Source of the DNA: Hyphomicrobium sp.
GTDB taxonomy: Bacteria > Pseudomonadota > Alphaproteobacteria > Rhizobiales > Hyphomicrobiaceae
NCBI GenBank assembly: GCA_019751875.1
Contig: JAIEMV010000016.1
Coordinates: 1-64,000 of the forward strand
DNA length: 64,000 nucleotides
Reading direction: 5' to 3'
Part shown: one piece after another, positions 52,614-60,901 of the stretch
Numbering within the stretch: the first letter of the stretch is position 1
How the letters are laid out: every line of letters begins with the position of its first letter
Notes under the pieces: generated by a model
The model's database searches: none
The model's input: only the letters and a program-made list of their open reading frames with translations
What the model was told of the DNA's origin: nothing
Program-made: the position numbers and the translations under genes

Positions 52614-53075
52614 ATGAGTTCTCAAATTGCGGTAACAGCGTCCAACGCGACAGCACAGCCCGTTTCTGGTGCGATCGACCCTACGGACGTGCCCACGGTT
52701 GCCGTGCGCGAACTTGCCACCGCGCTGAAAGTTCTTGCCGACGACGTGATGGCTCTCGCCCGTGCCGACGAATGGAGCGACGAGGATTTCCGTCGCGTCG
52801 AACAGTTTTTCTGGCAGCGGTTTCCGCGTGACCGGCAGCGCAAGATTGCAGCGCTGGTGCGCCTGCGCAGCTTGATTGCGGTGTGCAAAGCCCGCCGGAT
52901 GCAGAAGTTGATCGCCGAGCACGGCACTGCCGCAGTTCATTCGATCATCGAGGCTGCGGCGTCGATGCGTCTGAACACGAGCTTTGGGTTCAGCCCCGTC
53001 AAGGTCTCATGCATCGTTCTCGATGCGCTTAAGGACCCGCAGACGGGCTTGCTTCCCGACACTCGGGCCGCCTGA
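52614..53075 (+). CDS. Hypothetical protein, helical, conserved family not recognised
   Basis: 153 residues, no signal peptide or membrane segment. A Pro/Ala/Thr-rich N-terminus (to about 30) precedes a helical body with WSDEDFRRVEQFFWQRFPRD near 60 and a basic stretch RLRSLIAVCKARRMQKLI near 90; the C-terminus has FGFSPVKVSCIVLDALKDP. GGAG lies about ten bases before the ATG at 52614. I do not recognise a domain. A short hydrophobic open frame follows at 53130. Confidence 0.65.
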   Translation: MSSQIAVTASNATAQPVSGAIDPTDVPTVAVRELATALKVLADDVMALARADEWSDEDFRRVEQFFWQRFPRDRQRKIAALVRLRSLIAVCKARRMQKLIAEHGTAAVHSIIEAAASMRLNTSFGFSPVKVSCIVLDALKDPQTGLLPDTRAA

Positions 53076-53129
53076 CGCTCATCTTTTCTACAGAATGATC
53101 CAACGCGTCGTGGGTGACGTTATGGGTTC

Positions 53130-53225
53130 ATGATCCATAGCGCTTTGCTCATTGCCAGCTATCTTGCCGTCTTCCTCCCGGCACTCGCCGTGCTGGTTTG
53201 GGTCATGGGGCGAATGACGGACTGA
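53130..53225 (+). CDS. Possible 31-residue single-helix membrane peptide
   Basis: ATG 53130 to TGA 53225 encodes 31 residues beginning MIHSALLIASYLAVFLPALA, a single strongly hydrophobic helix with a charged end (GRMTD). It lies 55 bases after the hypothetical gene and before the convergent hydrolase gene. No strong ribosome binding site is visible (GGTGACG is nearest), so it may be chance. Confidence 0.3.
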   Translation: MIHSALLIASYLAVFLPALAVLVWVMGRMTD

Positions 53226-53261
53226 TACGAGTCGCGCCTGCATCCATGCTGAATCGGCAAA

Positions 53262-55403
53262 TCACCGGGCCAATGCCGCCGTTGATTGCTGCCCATATTT
53301 TTTCAGAACGGCTCTGGCTCTTTCCGCGACGGAATCTGCGATCGCTGCGTGGCCTTCCGCGGTCGGGTGAAAGGCACCGGAATAGGTTGCTGCCAGAAGC
53401 ACCTGGAAGCGGGCGAGGCTTTGCAAGGCGAGCGCGCGTGTCGCGACCGAGCCAGCAGCATGGAAGTTGCCGGTCATAAACGCATCGTTGGGGGTACGGA
53501 ACCAGCGCTGACGCGGGGCATAAGCGCGGAATTCCGTCGGGGAGAACGGTTGCCACCTGTTGTCCACCATGCGCGGCACGCGCAGGTCGTCGGCAATCGA
53601 AAACGCATTGTCCGTAAAGCCTGCGCAGATCCCACGACCGACGAACGCGTTGCGATGCCCAGTGGCGAATGACCACCCGTGCGTGCGCGCGCCGCGCGCC
53701 ATCACGCGCTGGAGTTGATCGGCGAGGTCCGAACTTGATTTCGCGCGCTTCTGACTGAGTGAGAAATCCGCTGCGACCTCCATACCCGCGTTTCCATCCG
53801 GGCAGATCCGGCGACCGTCGCCCATCACGGCGAGTGGAGGGTATGCAGTGAGGATCACGCGGTCACTCTCTTGCCATGGCAGGTGGAGAATACCGTGAAT
53901 GGCGCGGTTGAGCGCCTTGTAGCGCTCGTCGAGACGATCGAGCAGAGCCTTCGATTCCATATTTCCGTGGATCTGGCCGAACCAGCCGCCGAGCTGACGC
54001 AACGTACTGTCGTCCGCAAGCACCGTATTGGCCACCAGTCGTGCAAAGCCGATGTCGTTGCCACCGATTGAAACGAGCAGCAGATCAATCTTGCGCGCGA
54101 GTTCGCGCTTGCACTTCTTCAAGACGAGCCCGCCGCGCAATTCCGGAATGGTGCCGTTGATGTGATACGCCTCCGGCATATCGATCAAGTCCGCGGTTTC
54201 ACGACCGCACTGGGCATCAGCCAGAGCTGAAATCTGCGACAGATCGGGCGGATTGGGCACCCACTCGTTACCCTTGTAACGCAGGAAGAGACCCCACGTG
54301 ACTTCAGCGCCTGAGCAGGAGAGGCCAATAAACGTCACCGCGCGATGCGGATCTTCGATTGCGATCTGCAGTGCCGCACGCAGCTGATGCGAATAAAGCG
54401 AACGATGGCAAGCGGTATCCAACCAGCGCGCGCCTTCCTTATTGAAGATTTTATCGCCGATGCGCTTCCAGTCTCCAACACGAGCCGGTAGACCGGACAG
54501 GCTTGCATCTTTGGATGCGTAGGTCGCCGTGCGCTCGGGCGAGAACCGCACGGGTACATCGGGGTTGCCTTCGCCGGAGCCGAAGCTGTCACCCATTGCT
54601 GCTATCAGCAGGTCGGTCACCTGCACGTCGGTTCGCGCAATTTCACGGCCGCCGATTTCAACAGTCACACGCGCGCCGGCAGGGTGAGGGATCTCAAGCG
54701 TGGTTTCGTCGGTGCATTTCTGGCGTACCGATTGGCCACGGTCTCTCGACTTCGACAGCGGTGCTGAGAGCCATGTGCAATCAACGCGCTGGTCCTCGAC
54801 GCCGGTTAGCTTCAGACGGACCTTGTGGCTCTCGGGAGCAACGTAGGCGGCTCCTTCTCCGCAGTCGTAGCGATTGCGGGCCGCGTTCCAGCAAACGTCG
54901 TCAATCATTGTGGCCGCCCAGCCCTCAGGGTGGCGCTGGCTGAGTTCCTGTTCGGCGGCGAGTATGGGCGTTGCGCGCTTTGCGGCATCGAGCGACATCC
55001 AGGTGGCGCGATGGACTTCCGTGTCGGAGGCGTTCTTGAAGAAGCGAAAGGGATTGTCGACCCGCCACTCGATTGCGGCGACCGGGGGCGTGATTTCCGC
55101 CGGCGGCGGCATGGTTTCTAGTGGCGGCGCAGCCGTCGTGGCCGGTGAGAGAGCATCAGCCGGTGCGAGCGGTGGTGGCGTGTAGGCGTCGTTGACGGCG
55201 GGTGACGGTGCAGGCGTCGTCGGCGAGAAGGCATCGTTGACGGTGGGTGCGCGGTCGGGTGCTTCCGCGGGGGCGTCGAGCGCCGTATCGTCCAGCGGCG
55301 TGCGTTCGATGACTGATGATGGGTCCTGTGCGCTGGCGACGCCCCACGACATCACCAGTGCCGCGAGCGCCGCGCCGCTCAGCCGCCACCACCTGCCCCG
55401 CAT
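53262..55403 (-). CDS. Long secreted SGNH/GDSL-like hydrolase
   Basis: 713-residue exported protein. Signal peptide RLSGAALAALVMSWGVASAQ. A Pro/Ala/Thr-rich low-complexity region (about 25-115) with imperfect VNDAF/VNDAY repeats, then a beta-rich domain with Cys pairs (about 120-285), then an SGNH hydrolase domain: LLIAAMGDSFGSGEGNPD (block I, Ser nucleophile) near 290, VTFIGLSCSGAEVTWG (block II), LLLVSIGGNDIGFARLV (block III, GxND) near 460, and AFHPTAEGHAAIAD at the C-terminus (catalytic His; the usual Asp three residues before it is Gly). Likely an esterase acting in the envelope or on polysaccharide. ATG 55403 gives the signal peptide and lies 29 nt after the previous stop. Confidence 0.82.
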   Translation of the reverse strand: MRGRWWRLSGAALAALVMSWGVASAQDPSSVIERTPLDDTALDAPAEAPDRAPTVNDAFSPTTPAPSPAVNDAYTPPPLAPADALSPATTAAPPLETMPPPAEITPPVAAIEWRVDNPFRFFKNASDTEVHRATWMSLDAAKRATPILAAEQELSQRHPEGWAATMIDDVCWNAARNRYDCGEGAAYVAPESHKVRLKLTGVEDQRVDCTWLSAPLSKSRDRGQSVRQKCTDETTLEIPHPAGARVTVEIGGREIARTDVQVTDLLIAAMGDSFGSGEGNPDVPVRFSPERTATYASKDASLSGLPARVGDWKRIGDKIFNKEGARWLDTACHRSLYSHQLRAALQIAIEDPHRAVTFIGLSCSGAEVTWGLFLRYKGNEWVPNPPDLSQISALADAQCGRETADLIDMPEAYHINGTIPELRGGLVLKKCKRELARKIDLLLVSIGGNDIGFARLVANTVLADDSTLRQLGGWFGQIHGNMESKALLDRLDERYKALNRAIHGILHLPWQESDRVILTAYPPLAVMGDGRRICPDGNAGMEVAADFSLSQKRAKSSSDLADQLQRVMARGARTHGWSFATGHRNAFVGRGICAGFTDNAFSIADDLRVPRMVDNRWQPFSPTEFRAYAPRQRWFRTPNDAFMTGNFHAAGSVATRALALQSLARFQVLLAATYSGAFHPTAEGHAAIADSVAERARAVLKKYGQQSTAALAR

Positions 55404-55432
55404 TCGGTCTCTCCAGTTCGATCCGCCGGCCG

Positions 55433-56287
55433 TCAAAAGCGGCCGAGCCGCGCTGCGAGCCAAAGCTTCGTGCTGCGCTCGAGCGGCGAAGGGTCGGCGA
55501 CGTCCCGCAGAACATCGCATCCAGGCTGTTGAATCGCCCGCAAATATGGCCCGGCAAGGGCGACGGGCACCATGACGCGCCGGAGATCAGGACTGATGCG
55601 CCGTAAGGACGGGCGAAGCGCGATCCAAGCCGTCGCAGCTTCGTTGATGAGACCCGACATGGCCGCTCGCAAACGGTGTTCATCGATGGCATCGGAGTCG
55701 CCGGTGCTACCGAGCCGCTCAGCGCCGAGAGGATAGCGGCCTTTGGCGAATAAGTGTGGCAGCCGGACACAGGTTCTTACGAGGCCGAGGGTGCGGGCCG
55801 CGGCATCGAACGGGGCAGCGGATTGATCAGGCGAATGATCCGGCTGGACGCCAAGCAGCGCGGCGCGCGTGGCGAAGGCTGCCTTCTCGGGTGCCATGAC
55901 GTAGGCGTCGAAGGCCTCAGCTGTCGGGAACGGTTCTGCATAAAGTTCCGCGGCGCGCGCCTCGATGAAAGGCGCGATCAATTCTGCAAGCGGCTTGGGC
56001 AAGCGCGGATTCAACGCGAGCGCGGCGTCGGCAACGGGATGGCCGGATCGGGCATCGGAGGTCAGTGCATCGCGCCACCATTGCAGCCGGATTTCGCCGA
56101 GCGTCGCATCACTCACCTGAAGCGGAATGCGGGCGAGTTCTCCGAACACGGCCGCCAGCGTGATGAGATCGCCCCGGTAGCGAGGTGGAGCCAAGAGAGC
56201 GGAGAGATAATCGTCGTAGGCCAGTTCGCGCGCAGCACGAACGACCTCGGCGCGCTCGTTAGCGGCGGCTGAGGCGGGAGGAGCCAT
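55433..56287 (-). CDS. Squalene/phytoene synthase-like protein (NDUFAF6-type)
   Basis: 284-residue trans-isoprenyl-synthase-fold protein. DDYLSALLAPPRYRGDLITLAAVFGELARI at the N-terminus (family entry LAPPRYRGDLITLAAV) and TLGEIRLQWWRDAL near 65 are family landmarks, but the DxxxD prenyl-diphosphate motifs of real phytoene synthases are not present: the first position reads LAAVFGELARI. This matches the mitochondrial complex I assembly factor NDUFAF6 and its alphaproteobacterial relatives. Located 3 nt downstream of the Mth938-domain gene and behind secF, so the gene set is co-transcribed. Isoprenoid synthesis is unlikely. Confidence 0.78.
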   Translation of the reverse strand: MAPPASAAANERAEVVRAARELAYDDYLSALLAPPRYRGDLITLAAVFGELARIPLQVSDATLGEIRLQWWRDALTSDARSGHPVADAALALNPRLPKPLAELIAPFIEARAAELYAEPFPTAEAFDAYVMAPEKAAFATRAALLGVQPDHSPDQSAAPFDAAARTLGLVRTCVRLPHLFAKGRYPLGAERLGSTGDSDAIDEHRLRAAMSGLINEAATAWIALRPSLRRISPDLRRVMVPVALAGPYLRAIQQPGCDVLRDVADPSPLERSTKLWLAARLGRF

Positions 56288-56290
56288 CGC

Positions 56291-56668
56291 CTAATCCACC
56301 GCGAGGAGTGCTGCGGACACGTCGCGTTCCTCGGCCAGCAAGACGTTGTACGTGCGTGCGGCGGCGCCTGTGTCCATGAGTTCCAGCCAAAGTCCTGCGG
56401 CACGAAACGCGCTCAAGACTTGCGGATCGGGAAACACCGGCGAGCGACCCGTGCCGAGCAGGAGTACGCCGCCAGTGGCCCCCTCCTCTTGCAACACGGG
56501 GATGAGGGCCGGCGTCACATCACCGATGCTAGCTGCGTCCCACGCTAGAATGCCCGACGGGAGGCATAGGATCGACCCGCGATGGCTCATTCCGGCGAAG
56601 CGGAAGCCGCCGTTGCCGTAGGCGTCGATCGGGGCTCGACCCGGATAGCGGGGCGTGGTGTCGGGCAT
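56291..56668 (-). CDS. Mth938-domain protein (NDUFAF3-like)
   Basis: 125-residue protein of the Mth938 fold. PIDAYGNGGFRFAGMSHRGSIL (start PIDAYGNGGFRFAG), LPSGILAWDA, GVLLLGTGRSPVFP and LELMDTGAAARTYNVLLAEERDV (with DTGAAARTYNVL the most conserved piece) are the family blocks. The human relative NDUFAF3 helps assemble complex I, and its bacterial homologues sit beside secDF in Alphaproteobacteria. It lies 31 nt after secF and 3 nt before the NDUFAF6-like gene. Biochemical activity unknown. Confidence 0.88.
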   Translation of the reverse strand: MPDTTPRYPGRAPIDAYGNGGFRFAGMSHRGSILCLPSGILAWDAASIGDVTPALIPVLQEEGATGGVLLLGTGRSPVFPDPQVLSAFRAAGLWLELMDTGAAARTYNVLLAEERDVSAALLAVD

Positions 56669-56699
56669 GGCTCACCCGCCTCGTTGCTTACGCTGCCTA

Positions 56700-57647
56700 T
56701 CAGCCCGTGGTCTTTGCTTCCGAGCCGATGACCGTTTCACGCTTCACGCCGAGATACTCGAGAATCGGTGCGCCGATGAAAATCGACGAGTAGGTGCCGA
56801 TGAGCACACCGAACAACATGGCAAAGGTGAAGTTGTGAATCACCGCCCCTCCCAAGAAGAAGAGCGCAATCAGCACGACGATCGTGGTCACACCGGTTAG
56901 AATAGTGCGCGAGAGGGTCTCGTTGATCGAAAGGTTCAGCAGTTCGTTGAGATCCATGCGCTTATACTTGCGCAAGTTCTCGCGGATGCGGTCGGCGACG
57001 ACAACCGTGTCGTTCACCGAATAGCCGAGAATGGTGAGGAGCGCCGCGACGATCGAAAGATCGAATTCCAGCTGGAAGAGAGAGAAAATGCCAGCGGTGA
57101 CGAGCACGTCGTGGGCAAGGGCGACGAGTGTGCCGACGGCAAATTGCCATTCAAAGCGAAACCAGACGTAGGCCATGATGGCGATAATGGAAACCAGCAC
57201 GGCAATCGTGCCCGTGCGGCGCAATTCACTCGACACGGCGGGGCCGACGATTTCGACGCGGCGCTGCTCGTAGCCTTCGCCTAAAACCCCTTGCACCTTC
57301 TTCAAGGCTTCCTGCTGGGCTTCCTCGCCGCCGGGCTGCTCCTTGATGCGAATGAGTGCGTCTTCTGGCGTCCCGAAGCTCTGAATCTGGACATCTCCGA
57401 GTTCCAATGCACTGATCTTGCTGCGGAGGGCGGCAATGTCTGCCGGACCTTGCGTCGACCGAACCTCAATCATGGCCCCGCCCGTAAAGTCGACGCCGTA
57501 GTTGAAGCCCTTAGTGAAGATCAGGATCAGCGAAAGGGCCATCGCCGCCAACGAGGCAAAAAAGCAGAGGTCCTTGAACTTCATGAAGTTCAAGCGCGTA
57601 CCGTGGGGAAAGAAATCAAAGCCCTTGAAGTCGGGAACGAGGAACAT
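56700..57647 (-). CDS. secF: Protein translocase subunit SecF
   Basis: Inner-membrane partner of SecD that uses the proton gradient to complete protein export. 315 residues, six TM helices. LSLILIFTKGFNYGVDFTGGAMIEV near the N-terminus (GVDFTGG is the SecF signature), YEQRRVEIVGPAVSSELRRTG, and IVAALLTILGYSVNDTVVVADRIRENL (IVAALLTILGYSVNDTVVV block) with the conserved Asp are visible. Starts 13 nt after the secD stop. Confidence 0.97.
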   Translation of the reverse strand: MFLVPDFKGFDFFPHGTRLNFMKFKDLCFFASLAAMALSLILIFTKGFNYGVDFTGGAMIEVRSTQGPADIAALRSKISALELGDVQIQSFGTPEDALIRIKEQPGGEEAQQEALKKVQGVLGEGYEQRRVEIVGPAVSSELRRTGTIAVLVSIIAIMAYVWFRFEWQFAVGTLVALAHDVLVTAGIFSLFQLEFDLSIVAALLTILGYSVNDTVVVADRIRENLRKYKRMDLNELLNLSINETLSRTILTGVTTIVVLIALFFLGGAVIHNFTFAMLFGVLIGTYSSIFIGAPILEYLGVKRETVIGSEAKTTG

Positions 57648-57660
57648 TCGAGCGTCCTTG

Positions 57661-59289
57661 TCAGATCGGAACCTGGAGTGCGCGGCCCTTGGTGGTTTTT
57701 GCGTTCTTCAACCACATAGCAACTAGCAAGCGCGTGATGGTCACGGCTGCAAAGACCGACGTGAGAATGCCGAGCGAGAGCGTGACAGCGAAGCCGCGTA
57801 TCGGGCCGGAACCCAGCCAGAACATGATGAGCGCCGCGACAAGCGTCGTCAGCTGACTGTCGAGAATGGTAACGATCGCCCGCTGAAAGCCGCCGTCTAT
57901 CGCGGCAATGGCCGTTTTGCCGAGACGGAGTTCTTCGCGGATGCGCTCGTAGATCAGAACGTTGGCGTCAACCGCCATGGCAATGGTCAGCACGAAGCCG
58001 GCAATGCCGGGCAGCGTTAGCGTGGTGCCGATGGCGGACATGAGCGCGAGAATGAGGATGCCGTGAACCAAGAGGCCGATGACGGCATAGACCCCAAAGG
58101 TGCCGTAGACGATCACCGTCAAGATCAACGACAAACCAAGCCCGATAATGCCGGCGCGCAGGCCAGCTTCGATCGAATCGGCACCGAGCGACGGACCGAC
58201 GGTGCGTTCCTCTACCACCGTCAACTTGGCGGGAAGGGCACCCGAGCGGAGCTGAATGGCAAGATTGTTGGCCGACTCGACCGAGAAGTTGCCGGAGATC
58301 TGTCCAGTGCCGCCGAGGATCGGCTCGCGGATGACCGGGGCGGAAATGACCTTGTCATCAAGCATGATGGCAAACGGACGTCCGACGTTCTCCTGCGTGT
58401 ACTTGCCGAACTTGCGTGCACCCGAAGTGTTGAAACGGAAGGAGATGATCGGTTCCGTCGTGCGCTGGTCGAAGCCGGGCTGGGCGTCTTCCAGATCATC
58501 GCCCGGGACGATCGAGGCTTCCTGCAACAGGTATTCGGCAGGCGCGCCGCGTTCGGTGTCTGTGCTGGCGTAGATTTTGTAGCCTAGCGGAATGCGGGTG
58601 CCGCGAGCCTCATCTGGTCCGAGCGTCGGGTGCACCGCGTGGAAGGACAGCTTGGCCGTTTGACCAATCAGCTCCTTCAATTGGCGCGTGTCGCTGAGGC
58701 CCGGGTACTGGACCAGAATGCGGTCCTTGCCCTGGCGGACGACCGTCGACTCTGCCGTCCCCAACGCGTTGACACGGCGATTTACGGTCTCGATCGACGC
58801 AGTCGTGGCGTTCGTCAATCGCTGGTCGAAGCCCTGGGCCGTCGGCGTAATTGTAAATTGGTTGTCTCCGACTTTCGCGACAACGAGATCGTTGCCCGCG
58901 GTGCCGAGAATGGCATTGCCAATCGGCGAGACCAATTTTTTCAGTTCAGTCTCGGCGCGCGCGGCATCCTCCGGTTTCACAAGAGTGACTTTGACCGAGC
59001 CGCCGTCCACGCCGATGGCGGAAAAGCCGATCTTGGCTTCGCGCAGCGAAGCGCGCGCGGCATCCTGCACGCCCTGAAGCCAATCCTTGCTGATCTCATC
59101 CTGATCGAGCGCCAAGAGAAGGTGGGCACCGCCGCGCAAGTCCAAACCTAAGGGCATCTGGCTTTTCGGCAGGAAGTCCGGCCAGCCGGCGAGGCGCTCC
59201 TTGGAGACGAAGTTTGGAAGAGCGAACAGAATCCCAGCGGCCACCGTCAAAAGAATCGCGATGATTTTCCAGCGTTCGAAGTGAAGCAT
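57661..59289 (-). CDS. secD: Protein translocase subunit SecD
   Basis: Inner-membrane translocase accessory subunit, 542 residues with six TM helices and a large periplasmic domain. LGLDLRGGAHLLLALD (SecD signature near residue 47), RVNALGTAESTVVRQGKDRILVQYPG (core RILVQYPG), FAIMLDDKVISAPVI and VDANVLIYERIREELRLGKT (the D-x-N-V-L-I-x-E-R motif) are complete. Follows yajC by 77 nt and precedes secF by 13 nt. Confidence 0.97.
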   Translation of the reverse strand: MLHFERWKIIAILLTVAAGILFALPNFVSKERLAGWPDFLPKSQMPLGLDLRGGAHLLLALDQDEISKDWLQGVQDAARASLREAKIGFSAIGVDGGSVKVTLVKPEDAARAETELKKLVSPIGNAILGTAGNDLVVAKVGDNQFTITPTAQGFDQRLTNATTASIETVNRRVNALGTAESTVVRQGKDRILVQYPGLSDTRQLKELIGQTAKLSFHAVHPTLGPDEARGTRIPLGYKIYASTDTERGAPAEYLLQEASIVPGDDLEDAQPGFDQRTTEPIISFRFNTSGARKFGKYTQENVGRPFAIMLDDKVISAPVIREPILGGTGQISGNFSVESANNLAIQLRSGALPAKLTVVEERTVGPSLGADSIEAGLRAGIIGLGLSLILTVIVYGTFGVYAVIGLLVHGILILALMSAIGTTLTLPGIAGFVLTIAMAVDANVLIYERIREELRLGKTAIAAIDGGFQRAIVTILDSQLTTLVAALIMFWLGSGPIRGFAVTLSLGILTSVFAAVTITRLLVAMWLKNAKTTKGRALQVPI

Positions 59290-59366
59290 TGGGGGTCACT
59301 CTGTTGGTCGTGGGCGCGCCTGCGCGAGCGCAAGGCACGAGTAATTTGGACGGCGGCGATGAGAGG

Positions 59367-59705
59367 TCAGGTCGATTCCTTGACCGGTTCACCTTTCGCG
59401 CGAACATCCATCAGCGTCGACCGAAGGATGCGGACGCGCAGCGTTTCGGAGAGTTCAACTTCGATCTCGTCGGAGCCTTCCGACACCTTCGTGACTTTGC
59501 CGACCATACCGCCCGAGGTGACGACGGTATCTCCGCGGCGAACCTTCTCGACCAGTTCCTTGTGCTGCGCGGCGCGCTGCGACTGCGGCCGAATGACGAG
59601 AAAATAGAAGATGAGGACCATCAGCAGCATAGGGATCAGGAGGCCCGTGAACGGGTCCGGACCTGCCGACGGTGCGCCTTGCGCGAAAGCGGGATCGATG
59701 AACAT
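59367..59705 (-). CDS. yajC: Preprotein translocase subunit YajC
   Basis: Single-pass inner-membrane protein of 112 residues found with SecDF. FTGLLIPMLLMVLIFYFLVIRPQ near residue 20-42 (TM helix ending in the conserved FLVIRPQ) and VRRGDTVVTSGGMVGKVTKV (the GDxVVTxGG block) identify it. The ATG at 59705 follows GAGGA; the frame runs open far upstream without protein-like sequence and is not used. First gene of the yajC-secD-secF-Mth938-NDUFAF6 set. Confidence 0.95.
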   Translation of the reverse strand: MFIDPAFAQGAPSAGPDPFTGLLIPMLLMVLIFYFLVIRPQSQRAAQHKELVEKVRRGDTVVTSGGMVGKVTKVSEGSDEIEVELSETLRVRILRSTLMDVRAKGEPVKEST

Positions 59706-59957
59706 TCGGATCGTGTCCTCTTCTTCGCCGGCTTGGTCGAGCCGGACCTCATGAGACGTGCGGAAAGCAAACAAGCGGCGCTGCGGGGTCAGATAACCCC
59801 ACCTTGCCGCCACTCCAAGGAAATTTCGCGCGACTATAGTGTCCGTCGCCTGCTTTGCAACCTGATCAGGATAGGCGAAAACCCTTGCCCGGAGCGCGAA
59901 CGGCGGCGCAAGCGGCGGCTGGCACTGATCAAACAAAGAAACCGGAGATTCAATCAC
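59706..59957. other. Divergent region between yajC and DUF815 gene
   Basis: About 250 bases. It must hold promoters in both directions; CCGGAG at 59942-59947 is the ribosome binding site of the plus-strand gene. Long open frames on both strands through here have no protein features. Confidence 0.4.
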
Positions 59958-60833
59958 ATGGGAGCCAAGGCGCAAGATGTTGATCTGGCGACGCTCCTGT
60001 CTCGCGTTGCCGATGCCTTGGAACGGCTGACGCCTTCAGCACCCGCGCCGGTCGATTTCGCGATGGCCGACGCGTTCGTCTGGCAGGGCGGGTCCGGAGT
60101 GTTCGAGCCCGTCATGAAGGTCAATCGCATTCCGCTCGCCCTGCTCACGGGGATCGATCTGGTAGCGGACCAGCTCCTGGCCAACACCCAGCGCTTTGCG
60201 CGGGGGTTGCCCGCGAATAACGCGCTGCTCTGGGGCGCGCGCGGCATGGGCAAATCAAGTCTGGTCAAAGCCGTCCATGCAGAGGTGGCCGCCGATCACG
60301 TCCACAGGCTGAAGCTCGTCGAGATCCACCGGGAAGACATCGCCACGCTGCCCAGTTGTCTTGCGGCGCTCAAGGCGGCGCCGTTCCGCTTCATTGTTTT
60401 TTGCGACGACCTCTCGTTCGACAAAGACGACACGAGTTACAAATCTTTGAAGGCGGTGCTCGAAGGCGGCATCGAAGGGCGGCCGCTGAATGTGCTTTTC
60501 TATGCGACGTCGAACCGACGGCATCTCATGCCGCGCGACATGGTCGAGAACGAACGCTCGACCGCCATCAATCCAGCTGAGGCGGTGGAAGAAAAAGTAT
60601 CGCTTTCGGACCGTTTCGGCCTTTGGCTCGGGTTTCACAATTGCACGCAAGATCAGTACCTCGGCATGGTGAGAGACTATACGCGGTACTACGGGCTTGA
60701 TGCCGATCCTGTTGAAGTTGAAAGCAACGCGCTGGAATGGAGCGCGACCCGCGGCGCGCGTTCGGGCCGCGTGGCGTGGCAGTTCATTCAGGATCTGGCC
60801 GGACGGCTCGGCGTCACGCTTGACCGCGCTTGA
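59958..60833 (+). CDS. DUF815 AAA-type ATPase
   Basis: 291-residue P-loop ATPase of the DUF815 family. Walker A LLWGARGMGKSSLVKA near 90-105, Walker B FRFIVFCDDLSFD near 144-156, and LFYATSNRRHLMPRDM (sensor-like Asn-Arg-Arg) near 180. NPAEAVEEKVSLSDRFGLWLGF is the conserved C-terminal block. Function unknown; the family is widespread in bacteria. ATG 59958 has CCGGAG ten bases upstream. Divergent from yajC, and followed by a strong terminator. Confidence 0.9.
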   Translation: MGAKAQDVDLATLLSRVADALERLTPSAPAPVDFAMADAFVWQGGSGVFEPVMKVNRIPLALLTGIDLVADQLLANTQRFARGLPANNALLWGARGMGKSSLVKAVHAEVAADHVHRLKLVEIHREDIATLPSCLAALKAAPFRFIVFCDDLSFDKDDTSYKSLKAVLEGGIEGRPLNVLFYATSNRRHLMPRDMVENERSTAINPAEAVEEKVSLSDRFGLWLGFHNCTQDQYLGMVRDYTRYYGLDADPVEVESNALEWSATRGARSGRVAWQFIQDLAGRLGVTLDRA

Positions 60834-60849
60834 CCACTGGGAACATGGA

Positions 60850-60884
60850 AAGGGCCACACCTTCGGTGCGGCCCTTCTATTTTG
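60850..60884 (+). terminator. Rho-independent terminator after DUF815 gene
   Basis: AAGGGCC (60850-60856) pairs with GGCCCTT (60870-60876); the inner CACC pairs with GGTG; a TATTTT tract follows. It lies between convergent genes and may work for both. Confidence 0.8.
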
Positions 60885-60901
60885 CTGTCGTGCGGCGGCG
60901 T

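Noticed and set aside
59289-59957. Upstream extension of the DUF815 frame over yajC
   Set aside because: The added 223 residues run antisense to yajC, have no family similarity, and a good ribosome binding site and ATG exist at 59958.
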